Source: Chitinophaga polysaccharea
Lineage (GTDB): Bacteria > Bacteroidota > Bacteroidia > Chitinophagales > Chitinophagaceae
Length of the DNA: 64,000 nucleotides
Assembly: GCF_902150045.1 (NCBI RefSeq)
Contig: NZ_CABFVU010000005.1
Location: 310,001 to 374,000 of the forward strand
Direction: 5' to 3'
Shown: piece by piece, positions 7,228 through 15,007 of the stretch
How the letters are laid out: every line of letters starts with the position of its first letter
How positions within the stretch are numbered: position 1 is the stretch's first letter
Notes under the pieces: generated by a model
What the model was told of the DNA's origin: nothing
Database searches by the model: none
What the model saw: the letters and a program-made list of their open reading frames with translations, nothing else
Program-made: the position numbers and the translations under genes

Positions 7228-9441
7228 ATGGCAAAATTACCCGTATCACCAGAAAAGATCATCGAAGATTTTGGCCCGCACCTGAACTTCACGCCCACTG
7301 AAGGCTACCCCGGCAGGGATGAGCCGGATGCCACCGTGAAAACGCATTGCTGCTTTTGCGGTATGCAGTGCGGTATCCAGTTGCTCGTGAAAAATAACAA
7401 GGTGGTGGGTTTTGAGCCGTGGATGGAATTTCCTTTTAATGAAGGAAGACTTTGCCCCAAAGGAGTTCAGCGCTACCTGCAGGACAATCACCCCGACCGC
7501 CTGCTGGATCCCCTGGAAAGAGTGGAAGGCAAAGGGTTTAAGCCGGTATCCTGGGATACGGCGCTCGACCGCGTAACTGCAGAAATACAGCGTATACAGC
7601 AAGCCTATGGTAAAGACGCTTTTTCTATCTTGTCAGGCGTTTCCCTCACCAATGAAAAAAGTTACCTCATGGGCAAGTTTGCCCGCGTTGCCGTTAAAAC
7701 AAGCAACCTCGATTATAACGGGCGACTGTGTATGGTAAGCGCCGGCGCCGGTAATAAAAAGGCATTCGGGCTAGACCGTACCTCCAATAACTACACCGAC
7801 CTTGCGCATGCAGAAGTGATCATTGTAGCCGGCGCTAATGTAAGTGAAACCTTTCCTACACTTACCTACTGGATCTGGCGCGCAAGAGACAACGGCGCCA
7901 AACTGATAGTGGTGGATCCCCGGGTGATCCCGCTGGCGCGTACCGCCGATATCCATCTGCCCATAAAACCAGGCACCGATTCTGCGCTGTACGGCGCCAT
8001 GCTTAAGTACCTGGTGGACCATGATATGCTGGATCACGATTTTATCAATAACCATACAACCGGTTTTGATGAAACCATTGCAGCTGTAAAAGATTATACC
8101 CTGGAATGGGCAGAGCAGGTAACCGGTATTGAGAAAGAAAAAATAGAACAGGCCGCCGCCATGTGGGGCAAGGCCAGTACCAGTTTCCTGTTGCATGCGC
8201 GTGGCATAGAGCATCATTCAAAAGGAGTGGAGAACGTGCTGGGCTGTATCAATCTTGTATTAGCCACAGGCCGTATCGGCCGCCCGTACTGCGGCTATGG
8301 CACCATCACCGGGCAGGGCAACGGGCAGGGCGGCAGGGAGCACGGGCATAAATGTGATCAGCTGCCGGGCAACCGGGATATTACCAATCCTGAGCACCGG
8401 AAATATATTGCAGGAGTATGGGGCATTCCTGAATCCGAATTGCCGGGAAAAGGGCTTACTGCCTATGAACTGATAGAAGCCATCCACCGCGGTGAAGTAA
8501 AAGGGTTGTTGTCTATATGTTTCAACCCGCTGGTATCACTGCCTAATAACAACTATGTAAGGGAAGCGCTGGAGAAACTGGAGTTCTATGTGGCGATCGA
8601 CTTCTTCCTGAATGAAACGGCAAGGCATGCAGACATTATCCTGGCAGGCTCCCTTCATGAAGAAGAAGAGGGGACCGTTACCACTGCGGAAGGCCGTGTA
8701 GTTCGTATACGCGCAGCCGTTAGTCCGCCTGCAAACGCCCGTACAGATACCTCCATTATCCTGGATCTTGCTGCAAGGCTGGGAGCGGCCGATAAATTCA
8801 CCTATAAAGATTCCGAAGCCATTTTTAATGAACTGCGCATAGCCTCTAAAGGAGGAACGGCCAATTACTACGGCATCACCTATAAGAAAATAGAAGATAA
8901 CATGGGCGTTTTCTGGCCCTGTCCTTCAGAAGATCATCCCGGTACGCCGCGTTTATGGGAAGATAAAAAGTTCGCCACGCCCGATGGCAAGGCGCATTTT
9001 AATCCTGTTCATTACCGCGATCCTGGAGAAGTAACGGATGAAGAATACCCGGTGGTGCTTACCACCGGCCGCGTAGTATCGCAATACCTCAGCGGTACCC
9101 AAACCAGGCGTATCGGGAAGCTGGTAGGACTGATACCCGAACCGTTGCTGGAAATTCACCCTGAACTGGCAATGAAATACGGGATCAGGCAACGGGAAAT
9201 GGTAAAGGTGAGCACCCGCCGGGGTACAGGCGAGTTCCCTGCAAATATTGTGGAAACCATCCGTAAAGACACGGTGTTTATTCCTTATCACTGGCCGGGC
9301 AGGAAATCGGCTAACCAGCTTACTATAGGCACGCTCGATCCTGTATCAAAGATCCCGGAGTTTAAAGTATGCGCCTGTAAACTGGAGCCATTGGGAGTTA
9401 TATCCAGGCCGGGAGAAACAACAGCGTTCGACAGTATCTGA
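7228..9441 (+). CDS. Molybdopterin oxidoreductase, NasA/NapA-like (probable nitrate reductase catalytic subunit)
   Basis: Catalytic subunit of the Mo-bisMGD family. The [4Fe-4S] site is clear: C41-x2-C44-x3-C48-x27-C76 (ending GRLCPKG). Cys168 in NGRLCMVSAG matches the cysteine that binds molybdenum in NapA/NasA-type nitrate reductases. Later motifs (IVAGANVSETFP, VDPRVIPLARTADIHLPIKPGTD, GRIGRPYCGYGTITGQGNGQGGREHG) and the C-terminal molydopterin dinucleotide-binding domain (from about residue 610, VVLTTGRVVSQYLSG) are normal. At 737 residues it lacks a Tat signal, so it should act in the cytoplasm. The neighbours supply ferredoxin, Rieske and NarI-like partners. Nitrate is the best guess for substrate; another oxyanion is possible. 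Confidence 0.85.
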   Translation: MAKLPVSPEKIIEDFGPHLNFTPTEGYPGRDEPDATVKTHCCFCGMQCGIQLLVKNNKVVGFEPWMEFPFNEGRLCPKGVQRYLQDNHPDRLLDPLERVEGKGFKPVSWDTALDRVTAEIQRIQQAYGKDAFSILSGVSLTNEKSYLMGKFARVAVKTSNLDYNGRLCMVSAGAGNKKAFGLDRTSNNYTDLAHAEVIIVAGANVSETFPTLTYWIWRARDNGAKLIVVDPRVIPLARTADIHLPIKPGTDSALYGAMLKYLVDHDMLDHDFINNHTTGFDETIAAVKDYTLEWAEQVTGIEKEKIEQAAAMWGKASTSFLLHARGIEHHSKGVENVLGCINLVLATGRIGRPYCGYGTITGQGNGQGGREHGHKCDQLPGNRDITNPEHRKYIAGVWGIPESELPGKGLTAYELIEAIHRGEVKGLLSICFNPLVSLPNNNYVREALEKLEFYVAIDFFLNETARHADIILAGSLHEEEEGTVTTAEGRVVRIRAAVSPPANARTDTSIILDLAARLGAADKFTYKDSEAIFNELRIASKGGTANYYGITYKKIEDNMGVFWPCPSEDHPGTPRLWEDKKFATPDGKAHFNPVHYRDPGEVTDEEYPVVLTTGRVVSQYLSGTQTRRIGKLVGLIPEPLLEIHPELAMKYGIRQREMVKVSTRRGTGEFPANIVETIRKDTVFIPYHWPGRKSANQLTIGTLDPVSKIPEFKVCACKLEPLGVISRPGETTAFDSI

Positions 9442-9465
9442 TGATCATTAAACCACATTCGCAAA

Positions 9466-10035
9466 ATGGAAGTTACTGCCTACAAAACAGACATGGAGTT
9501 TTTCGTTGACATGCAACGATGCATCGGTTGTAAGGCCTGTGAAATGGCCTGTGCGGAGTGTGAAACCAATGGCCAGGAAAGCATGATACATGTGAACTAT
9601 GTGGAGCGTGCTGTTACTATTCAAACTACCGTACAGGTATGCATGCATTGCGATGACCCGGTATGCGCCAAGGTATGCCCGGCGGATGCTATCAGCAAAG
9701 ATGATTTCGGGGTGGTGCACAGCGCCAATACCTCCCGCTGCATCGGCTGTTCCAACTGTGTGATGGCCTGCCCCTTTGGAGTGCCTATCAAGGAAGAGAA
9801 GTATGATATGATGATGAAGTGTAACATGTGCTACGATCGTACCAGTGCAGGAAAAAAACCGATGTGCGCAACGGTTTGTCCCAGCCAGGCGCTGTTTTAC
9901 GGCACCCGTGAAGAAATAAGCCGTATGCGGCCTAACAGCACGCCTGTTAATACATTTGTTTTCGGGGAACAGGTAGTGACCACCAAGGTGAATATCATGA
10001 TGCCTAAAGGAAGTACACAATTGAAAGTTCATTAA
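9466..10035 (+). CDS. Four-cluster [4Fe-4S] ferredoxin, electron-transfer subunit
   Basis: Iron-sulfur protein of 189 residues from the NrfC/HybA/DmsB group that should carry electrons between the membrane subunit and the molybdoenzyme. Four cysteine groups are visible: CIGCKACEMAC, CMHCDDPVCAKVCP, CIGCSNCVMACPFG and CNMCYDRTSAGKKPMCATVCP. Together they can hold four [4Fe-4S] clusters. There is no Tat signal, which agrees with a cytoplasmic complex. It begins 24 bp after the catalytic gene and ends 10 bp before the Rieske gene, so it is almost surely part of the same transcript. Confidence 0.92.
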   Translation: MEVTAYKTDMEFFVDMQRCIGCKACEMACAECETNGQESMIHVNYVERAVTIQTTVQVCMHCDDPVCAKVCPADAISKDDFGVVHSANTSRCIGCSNCVMACPFGVPIKEEKYDMMMKCNMCYDRTSAGKKPMCATVCPSQALFYGTREEISRMRPNSTPVNTFVFGEQVVTTKVNIMMPKGSTQLKVH

Positions 10036-10045
10036 ACTGAAAGAT

Positions 10046-10558
10046 ATGTCTGATCATACTGCAAAAGAACCTAACTGGAAACAGGATTTCCCGGTGGAAA
10101 GAACAGAGGCCACATCTGTAAGCCGAAGGGACTTTGCACGGTTTTTATGCCTGGTGTCCGGCGGCCTGGCTGTTGGCAGCGCTTATGTAGCGGTGAAGGC
10201 TAATTTCTTTCCACAGGAAGAAGTAAAGGGAGAACATTTTGTTTGCAAAGCAGACAGTGTGCCTGTAGGGGGTACACGCTCCTTCATTATTGCAGGAAGC
10301 GCCATCCCTTATATTCTTATCCGGCTGGAGAATGGCCATTGGAGAGCCTATGAGCAGAAATGTACGCATTTATCGTGCGCTGTATATTATAAACCGGGCA
10401 GCGGGCAGGTAGTTTGTCCCTGTCATGAGGGCTACTTCGACGCTATGACCGGCGAAGTGGTGGCCGGTCCTCCGCCACGCCCATTGCCGGCCCTGGAGGT
10501 GCTGTTAAAAGGCGACGATGTGTATGTAAGAGCACATGGAAAGGAAACCCGTAGTTGA
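10046..10558 (+). CDS. Rieske [2Fe-2S] protein, probably membrane-anchored
   Basis: Rieske iron-sulfur protein of 170 residues. The cluster ligands are in CTHLSC and CPCHEG (about residues 112-117 and 133-138), followed by the GPPPRPL loop. A twin-arginine-like stretch, SRRDFARFLC (about 26-35), precedes one hydrophobic segment, so it may be a Tat-exported protein kept as an N-terminal anchor. If so its cluster faces the periplasm, on the opposite side from the ferredoxin and molybdoenzyme, and would relay electrons through the NarI-like subunit. The spacing (10 bp after the ferredoxin) supports shared expression. Confidence 0.9.
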   Translation: MSDHTAKEPNWKQDFPVERTEATSVSRRDFARFLCLVSGGLAVGSAYVAVKANFFPQEEVKGEHFVCKADSVPVGGTRSFIIAGSAIPYILIRLENGHWRAYEQKCTHLSCAVYYKPGSGQVVCPCHEGYFDAMTGEVVAGPPPRPLPALEVLLKGDDVYVRAHGKETRS

Positions 10559-10617
10559 TCGATCATCTTAAATAATTTAAGATCATCCAAACAATCATCT
10601 CCCTAAAATCACTATAT

Positions 10618-10869
10618 ATGAGCAATTTTAAAGAAGCTCAGAACAAGGCTCATCCCAACAAATCGAACACGCTGATGTCGGCGCTGATCGTGATCCTCAT
10701 TTTAAATATCGGCATCCAGATCTGGCTGTTGTATACCGGCCTCAATAACGCTCTTGGCGATAACAGGGATATTGCATTGCCCGCATTTATAGCCTCTGCG
10801 GTTTTATTCCTGATCGGTTTTTTCTGGTTGTATTTCCTGCCCATGGGAGATAGAAAAAAAGACCAATAA
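10618..10869 (+). CDS. Small two-helix membrane protein (DUF6755-like)
   Basis: Protein of 83 residues with two strong membrane helices (about 21-41 and 53-73) joined by a short loop (NNALGDNRDIA), with charged ends. It resembles small proteins found beside Rieske genes in Bacteroidota (DUF6755-like, from memory). It is the last gene of the operon, 59 bp after the Rieske gene. It is probably an assembly or anchor subunit, but no catalytic motif is visible. Confidence 0.65.
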   Translation: MSNFKEAQNKAHPNKSNTLMSALIVILILNIGIQIWLLYTGLNNALGDNRDIALPAFIASAVLFLIGFFWLYFLPMGDRKKDQ

Positions 10870-10883
10870 AAAATCCTAACAGC

Positions 10884-10929
10884 GTCTGATCAACATAATC
10901 ATTGTAATCAGTCTAATCCTGAGTCAGAC
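10884..10929. repeat. Imperfect inverted repeat, possibly a degenerate relative of the long-hairpin elements
   Basis: The segment is bounded by GTCTGA and TCAGAC (10884-10889, 10924-10929). On the minus strand it reads GACTGATTACAATGATTATG at its centre, resembling the arm core CTGATTACGCTGATTTTGAT of copy B. It lies after the molybdoenzyme operon. No partner arm is found nearby, so it could be a solo arm or chance similarity. Confidence 0.35.
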
Positions 10930-11026
10930 AACCTCCGCTTCATCTCCGCACCCGCCTTTTTTTATTTTTCTTAAAAAGTTCTCCTTTTTTATTAGCTTGT
11001 ATCCTGCCAAAATCAGTTACTACACC

Positions 11027-12190
11027 ATGAGCACATTAACAGCAATGCCAGTGGACTCCGGGGCCGCGCCAGTGGCGGCGACCCGCGACAATGAAAAAAA
11101 AGGCCGTCTCTATTCCTTAGATGCCCTCCGGGGATTTGATATGTTCTGGATCATGGGGGGAGGCTCCATTTTCCAAACGATCGCCAATGTAACAGGATCC
11201 CCTTTCTGGGAGGGAGTAGCCGTACAGCTGGAGCACCCCGCATGGAACGGTTTCCATTTTTATGATCTCATTTTTCCGCTCTTCCTGTTCATGGCCGGCG
11301 TGTCTACCCCGTATTCAGTGGGCCGTGAGATAGAGAAAGGCAAGAGCAGGAGCCAGCTTTTATTACGCGTTATCAAAAGAGGGCTGATACTGGTGTTGCT
11401 GGGTATTATCTACAACAACGGTTTGCAGATCCAGCCGGTTTCCCAGATCCGTTTCGGCAGTGTGTTGGGGCGCATAGGGCTGGCCTATATGTTTGCCAAT
11501 ATCATTTATCTGTATACAAAGGAGCGGGCGCAGATGATCTGGTTTGCCGCTATCCTGGTGGTTTACTGGCTGTTGCTGAAGTTTACTGCTGCGCCGGGGT
11601 TTCCTGCCGGCGATCTTACCATGGAGGGGAATTTTGCCTCGTATCTCGATCGCTGCATCCTGCCTGGTAAACTATACCTGGGTATTCACGACCCGGAAGG
11701 GTTTACTTCCACCTTCCCGGCCATCAGCACGGCGATGCTGGGCATCCTTACCGGTAATTTATTACGCAACAGCACTATGGCCCCCGTTAGAAAAGTAGGC
11801 GTAATGGCCCTTACCGGTGTGGTTTTCCTGGTGCTGGCGCAGATATGGAATCTCGATTTTCCTATCAATAAAAACCTGTGGACCAGCTCCTTTGTGCTGC
11901 AGGTGGGCGGTATCAGCCTGTTGCTGCTGGCCCTCTTTTATTACGTGATCGATATAGCAGGCTACAGGAAATGGGCTTTCTTTTTCCGGGTGATAGGCAT
12001 GAACTCCATCCTCATTTATATTTCCGGTCATTTTATTGATTGGGGATATACCAACAACGCCCTGTTTAAGTGGCTGGGGCAACTGATGGGCGATCCGTTC
12101 GGAGCTGTGGCCATGGCCGTCTCCCTGGTGTTTGTAAAATGGTTGTTCCTGTATTTTATGTATAAACAGAAGGTGTTCCTGAAAGTGTAG
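11027..12190 (+). CDS. HGSNAT/DUF5009-like membrane acyltransferase
   Basis: Multi-pass membrane protein of 387 residues related to heparan-alpha-glucosaminide N-acetyltransferase (NagX/DUF5009 group). The signature RLYSLDALRGFDMFWIMGGG lies near residues 24-43, and the first loop has HPAWNGFHFYDLIFPLFLFMAG, where the family's conserved His-Phe-Asp-Leu/Phe pattern sits. Members are thought to acetylate amino sugars across the inner membrane. A TTG at 10997 would add ten residues, but the ATG at 11027 is chosen as a normal start. It stands alone between the molybdoenzyme operon and the arsenic genes. Confidence 0.85.
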   Translation: MSTLTAMPVDSGAAPVAATRDNEKKGRLYSLDALRGFDMFWIMGGGSIFQTIANVTGSPFWEGVAVQLEHPAWNGFHFYDLIFPLFLFMAGVSTPYSVGREIEKGKSRSQLLLRVIKRGLILVLLGIIYNNGLQIQPVSQIRFGSVLGRIGLAYMFANIIYLYTKERAQMIWFAAILVVYWLLLKFTAAPGFPAGDLTMEGNFASYLDRCILPGKLYLGIHDPEGFTSTFPAISTAMLGILTGNLLRNSTMAPVRKVGVMALTGVVFLVLAQIWNLDFPINKNLWTSSFVLQVGGISLLLLALFYYVIDIAGYRKWAFFFRVIGMNSILIYISGHFIDWGYTNNALFKWLGQLMGDPFGAVAMAVSLVFVKWLFLYFMYKQKVFLKV

Positions 12191-12207
12191 AACAATGATA
12201 TTCAATG

Positions 12208-12321
12208 AAAGAGGCTGTATCATAAATAACTTTTACCCGATTTTACCCGGGTACCGGGTGGAGAAAATTTTCGTATATGCGATTCTCACACCCATTAAGT
12301 TAGTTATGATACAGCCTCTTT
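12208..12321. repeat. 114-bp inverted-repeat element with insertion-sequence-like ends
   Basis: The arms 12208-12232 and 12297-12321 match in 24 of 25 positions. Their ends, AAAGAGGCTGTATCATAA, resemble terminal repeats of IS1182/IS5-type elements common in Bacteroidota (recalled, not searched). The 64-nt interior contains a small hairpin, ACCCGG-GTA-CCGGGT. There is no coding capacity. It may be a MITE or solo IS remnant; the T-run after the right arm could also make it a terminator for the acyltransferase gene. Confidence 0.7.
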
Positions 12322-12327
12322 TTTTAT

Positions 12328-12362
12328 TTTGCAGATCCGTTAAGTAATCGTAATATTGCGAT
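12328..12362 (+). promoter_or_regulatory. Promoter of arsR with overlapping ArsR operator (site 1)
   Basis: TTTG (12328-12331), a 19-nt spacer and TAATATTG (12351-12358) fit the Bacteroidota promoter consensus with one mismatch. The near-palindrome ATCGTAATATTGCGAT (12347-12362) covers the -7 element, so ArsR bound here would block transcription until arsenite releases it. The same motif recurs before acr3. Confidence 0.65.
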
Positions 12363-12382
12363 GTGTTAAAACGCTAATATTT

Positions 12383-12712
12383 ATGGGCGCTACAAAATCA
12401 GATCTCTTTACGAAACAGCAAAATGAAATCGCCAACATGGCGAAGGCGTTGGCGCATCCCGCCCGCATCGCTATTTTGCAGTACCTCGTTAAGAAGAATG
12501 CCTGCGTTTGCGGCGACCTGGTAGAGGAGCTTGGGCTGGCCCAGGCCACCACTTCTCAGCACCTGAAGGAACTGAAAACCGCCGGTCTGATCCAGGGAAC
12601 AATTGAAGGAGCCAGCGTTTGCTACTGTATTAATCCAAAAGTATGGAACCAGTACGGTAAAATATTCGGGGCATTCTTCACAGAAGCAATGGATATCAAA
12701 TCCTGCTGTTAA
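12383..12712 (+). CDS. arsR: ArsR/SmtB-family arsenical-responsive repressor
   Basis: Winged helix-turn-helix metalloregulator of 109 residues that should repress the ars operon and dissociate on binding As(III). It carries the CVC metal site (Cys41, Cys43, in NACVCGDLVEELG) next to the recognition helix (QATTSQHLKELKTAGLI, about 54-70). Extra cysteines at the C-terminus (SCC) and at CYC (80-82) may add thiol ligands. A TTG at 12356 would extend the frame, but it lies inside the -7 element, so the ATG at 12383 is used. It is 40 bp upstream of acr3. Confidence 0.93.
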   Translation: MGATKSDLFTKQQNEIANMAKALAHPARIAILQYLVKKNACVCGDLVEELGLAQATTSQHLKELKTAGLIQGTIEGASVCYCINPKVWNQYGKIFGAFFTEAMDIKSCC

Positions 12713-12730
12713 AATTTTTTGTTTACTTAT

Positions 12731-12746
12731 ATCGTAATATTGCAAT
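12731..12746 (+). promoter_or_regulatory. Second ArsR operator candidate (site 2)
   Basis: ATCGTAATATTGCAAT differs from site 1 by one base over 16 positions. It ends six bases before the acr3 ATG, which suggests separate or additional ArsR control of the efflux pump. Confidence 0.6.
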
Positions 12747-12752
12747 TATACA

Positions 12753-13847
12753 ATGAATCAGAACTGCAATCCGGTAAACCGTAAAAAGCTTAGCTTTTCA
12801 GACAGGTACCTTACGTTGTGGATCTTCCTGGCTATGGCCATTGGCATAGGCGCCGGGTATTTCTTTCCTTCGCTTCCCACTTTTATAAACTCCTTTTCTT
12901 CGGGTACTACCAATGTCCCGCTGGCTATAGGTCTTATCCTGATGATGTATCCGCCACTGGCAAAAGTAAAATATAACCGGGTAGGGGAAGTGTTCCGCAA
13001 TACAAAAGTGCTGTCCTTATCCCTGTTGCTGAACTGGATAATTGGGCCCCTGCTGATGTTCGGACTGGCAGTGTTGTTCCTGCACGGGTACCCGGAATAT
13101 ATGACAGGGCTTATCCTGATCGGCCTGGCCAGGTGTATTGCCATGGTGATCGTGTGGAACGAACTGGCCGGAGGCAACCGGGAATATGCAGCAGGATTGG
13201 TAGCGCTCAACAGCATTTTCCAGGTATTGCTTTACAGCGTATATGCGTATGTGTTCATTACCTGGCTGCCAACTGTGTTTGGCCTGAAAGGAATTACAGT
13301 ACAGGTATCTATTGGTGAAATCGCGAAAAGCGTGGGCATCTATCTGGGCATACCCTTCGCCGCCGGTATTATCAGCCAATATGGCCTGGTGGCACTGAAA
13401 GGAGAGGAATGGTTCCGGGAAAAATTCATCCCCTTTATTTCCCCGCTTACGCTGATGGCCCTCCTGTTTACCATCGTGGTGATGTTCAGCCTGAAAGGGG
13501 AACTGATTGTGCAGATCCCCCTGGATGTGGTACGGATAGCTGTTCCGCTGATGATATACTTTGTGATCATGTTCCTGGTGAGCTTTGTATTGGGTAAAGT
13601 GGCAGGTGCAGATTATTCCAGGAATGCAGCTATTGCCTTTACCGCAGCAGGCAACAATTTTGAACTGGCCATCGCAGTAGCCATCGGGGTATTTGGTATT
13701 AACTCAGGGCAGGCTTTTGTAGGCGTTATCGGCCCGCTGGTGGAAGTGCCTGCACTGATGGCGCTCGTGAATGTGGCCTTCCGCCTCCGTAAGCATTGGT
13801 ATGGCAATACAGCATCTGAAAAAAATAAACCTTTATATCATGAGTAA
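12753..13847 (+). CDS. acr3: ACR3-family arsenite efflux permease
   Basis: Inner-membrane arsenite exporter of 364 residues with about ten membrane helices. The conserved ACR3 segment GLARCIAMVIVWNELAGG (about 125-142) carries the essential cysteine (Cys128), and the late GNNFELAIAVAIGVFG segment is also typical. It removes As(III) made by the arsenate reductase downstream. Its stop codon overlaps the start of the next gene (ATGAGTAA), so the two are probably translationally coupled. Confidence 0.95.
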   Translation: MNQNCNPVNRKKLSFSDRYLTLWIFLAMAIGIGAGYFFPSLPTFINSFSSGTTNVPLAIGLILMMYPPLAKVKYNRVGEVFRNTKVLSLSLLLNWIIGPLLMFGLAVLFLHGYPEYMTGLILIGLARCIAMVIVWNELAGGNREYAAGLVALNSIFQVLLYSVYAYVFITWLPTVFGLKGITVQVSIGEIAKSVGIYLGIPFAAGIISQYGLVALKGEEWFREKFIPFISPLTLMALLFTIVVMFSLKGELIVQIPLDVVRIAVPLMIYFVIMFLVSFVLGKVAGADYSRNAAIAFTAAGNNFELAIAVAIGVFGINSGQAFVGVIGPLVEVPALMALVNVAFRLRKHWYGNTASEKNKPLYHE

Positions 13848-14355
13848 CACAAGAATGACCTGGCAGTCCTTCAGGGATCAGCTGGAAAAATACCCGGAGC
13901 AAATACTGCAGTTCGAATATGCAGCAGGTACATTGGTGGCGCCATCTTACCATATTACGGAAATTAAACAGGCGCCTGTTACCTCGGTTGACTGTGGTGG
14001 TAAGATGAATACATGGACAGAGATCATTGTACAATTATGGGAGCCGGAAGAATCGCAAACCCACCGGGCAATGGCGGTGAACAAAGCTTTGAAGATAGTG
14101 GACCTGGTAGAGAAAAATATGGACCTGCACCCGAAGGCGATAGTAAAAATTGAATTTGGTAACGCCGCATTTGATACCCGGCAGATGTACCCTGCTGAAT
14201 TGCGGCTGGAAGGGGAGAACCTGGTGGTGAACCTGCAGCCGGATGCCACACAGTGTAAGGCAACGGAGCGTGGCGCTACCTGCGGTACGCCAAAAGAAAT
14301 ACCCGTAACATTGAAAGCCGGTACTTCCTGCACGCCAGGAGGCGGTTGCTGCTGA
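13840..14355 (+). CDS. DUF6428-like protein of ars operons
   Basis: Protein of 171 residues with no signal peptide or membrane helix. It matches the DUF6428-type proteins seen between acr3 and arsC in Bacteroidota (from memory). The middle part is a mixed alpha/beta domain, and the C-terminal tail is rich in cysteine (QCKATERGATCGTP, then GTSCTPGGGCC), suggesting thiol binding of arsenic. The start at 13840 overlaps the acr3 stop by 8 bp, and longer upstream starts inside acr3 are rejected. Its function is not known; an arsenic-binding or chaperone role is inferred. Confidence 0.75.
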   Translation: MSNTRMTWQSFRDQLEKYPEQILQFEYAAGTLVAPSYHITEIKQAPVTSVDCGGKMNTWTEIIVQLWEPEESQTHRAMAVNKALKIVDLVEKNMDLHPKAIVKIEFGNAAFDTRQMYPAELRLEGENLVVNLQPDATQCKATERGATCGTPKEIPVTLKAGTSCTPGGGCC

Positions 14356-14372
14356 TCTATAAAACAAACAAC

Positions 14373-14786
14373 ATGAAAAAAGTACTAGTATTATGCACGG
14401 GCAACAGCTGCCGGAGCCAGATCGCCGAAGGTTACCTGAAACATTTTGCAGGCGGCAAAGCGGAAATTTACAGCGCAGGAGTGGAAACACATGGTGTTAA
14501 TCCCCGTGCCATAGCCACCATGGCGGAAGACGGCATCGACATCTCCACACATACTTCCAACAACATTAATGAGTACAGGGATATCGACTTCGATTACGTA
14601 ATTACGGTTTGCGATAACGCAAAGGAACGATGCCCCTTTTTCCCTTCAAGCGCCACAAAACTGCATGAAAATTTTCCCGACCCCGCAAAGGCTACCGGCA
14701 GCGAAGAACAGGTGATGGCGGCCTTCAGGGAAGTACGGCAAACAATAAAAGACTACACAAAAAATTTCGTAGCGCAATACCTGTAA
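14373..14786 (+). CDS. arsC: Arsenate reductase, thioredoxin-coupled low-molecular-weight phosphatase type
   Basis: Cytoplasmic enzyme of 137 residues that reduces arsenate to arsenite for export by ACR3. The phosphatase loop CTGNSCRS places the nucleophile at Cys8 and the arginine at 14. The relay cysteines Cys80 and Cys87 (VITVCDNAKERCPFF) fit the S. aureus-type thioredoxin mechanism. The start is ATG 14373, 17 bp after the DUF6428-like stop. A frame opening at 14346 would add nine unlikely residues. The hairpin element copy B begins one base after its stop codon. Confidence 0.95.
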   Translation: MKKVLVLCTGNSCRSQIAEGYLKHFAGGKAEIYSAGVETHGVNPRAIATMAEDGIDISTHTSNNINEYRDIDFDYVITVCDNAKERCPFFPSSATKLHENFPDPAKATGSEEQVMAAFREVRQTIKDYTKNFVAQYL

Positions 14787-14787
14787 A

Positions 14788-14958
14788 TTGTCTTGGAACA
14801 CTGATTACGCTGATTTTGATGATTTCATTGATATTTTTTTGGGGAATATTTAAGGGAGACAAAGGCATATATCCACTTTTATCTCCCTTAATTATTTTCA
14901 ATCTCTAAAATAAAATCAACTAATCATCAAAATCAGCGTAATCAGTGTTCCAAGACAA
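14788..14958. repeat. Long-hairpin intergenic element, copy B
   Basis: The arms 14788-14824 and 14922-14958 are perfect 37-nt reverse complements, with weaker pairing continuing inward (TTGAT/ATCAA). The loop holds a second stem of 10 bp, TTAAGGGAGA/TCTCCCTTAA (14850-14859, 14882-14891). The outer 19 nt are those of copy A. Where the arms of A and B differ within the paired part (three positions), each copy has compensating bases in its other arm. It fills most of the space between arsC and the next sigma gene. Confidence 0.9.
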
Positions 14959-15007
14959 AATCCGCGAAACTTTCAATACATTTGTGGCTCAACTTTAGAA
15001 TACAGGG

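Noticed and set aside
9448..10032. A 194-codon minus-strand frame
   Set aside because: It is the shadow of the four-cluster ferredoxin, which has all cysteine motifs on the plus strand.
7228..10558. Arsenite oxidase (AioA with Rieske AioB), suggested by the Rieske gene and nearby ars genes
   Set aside because: The catalytic subunit has a [4Fe-4S] motif and a molybdenum-binding cysteine, while AioA has a [3Fe-4S] cluster and no protein ligand to Mo. An acyltransferase gene also separates the two loci.
10997..11026. TTG start for the acyltransferase gene
   Set aside because: An ATG ten codons later fits the family start and needs no rare start codon.
12356..12382. TTG start for arsR
   Set aside because: The codon lies inside the -7 promoter element and the ArsR operator.
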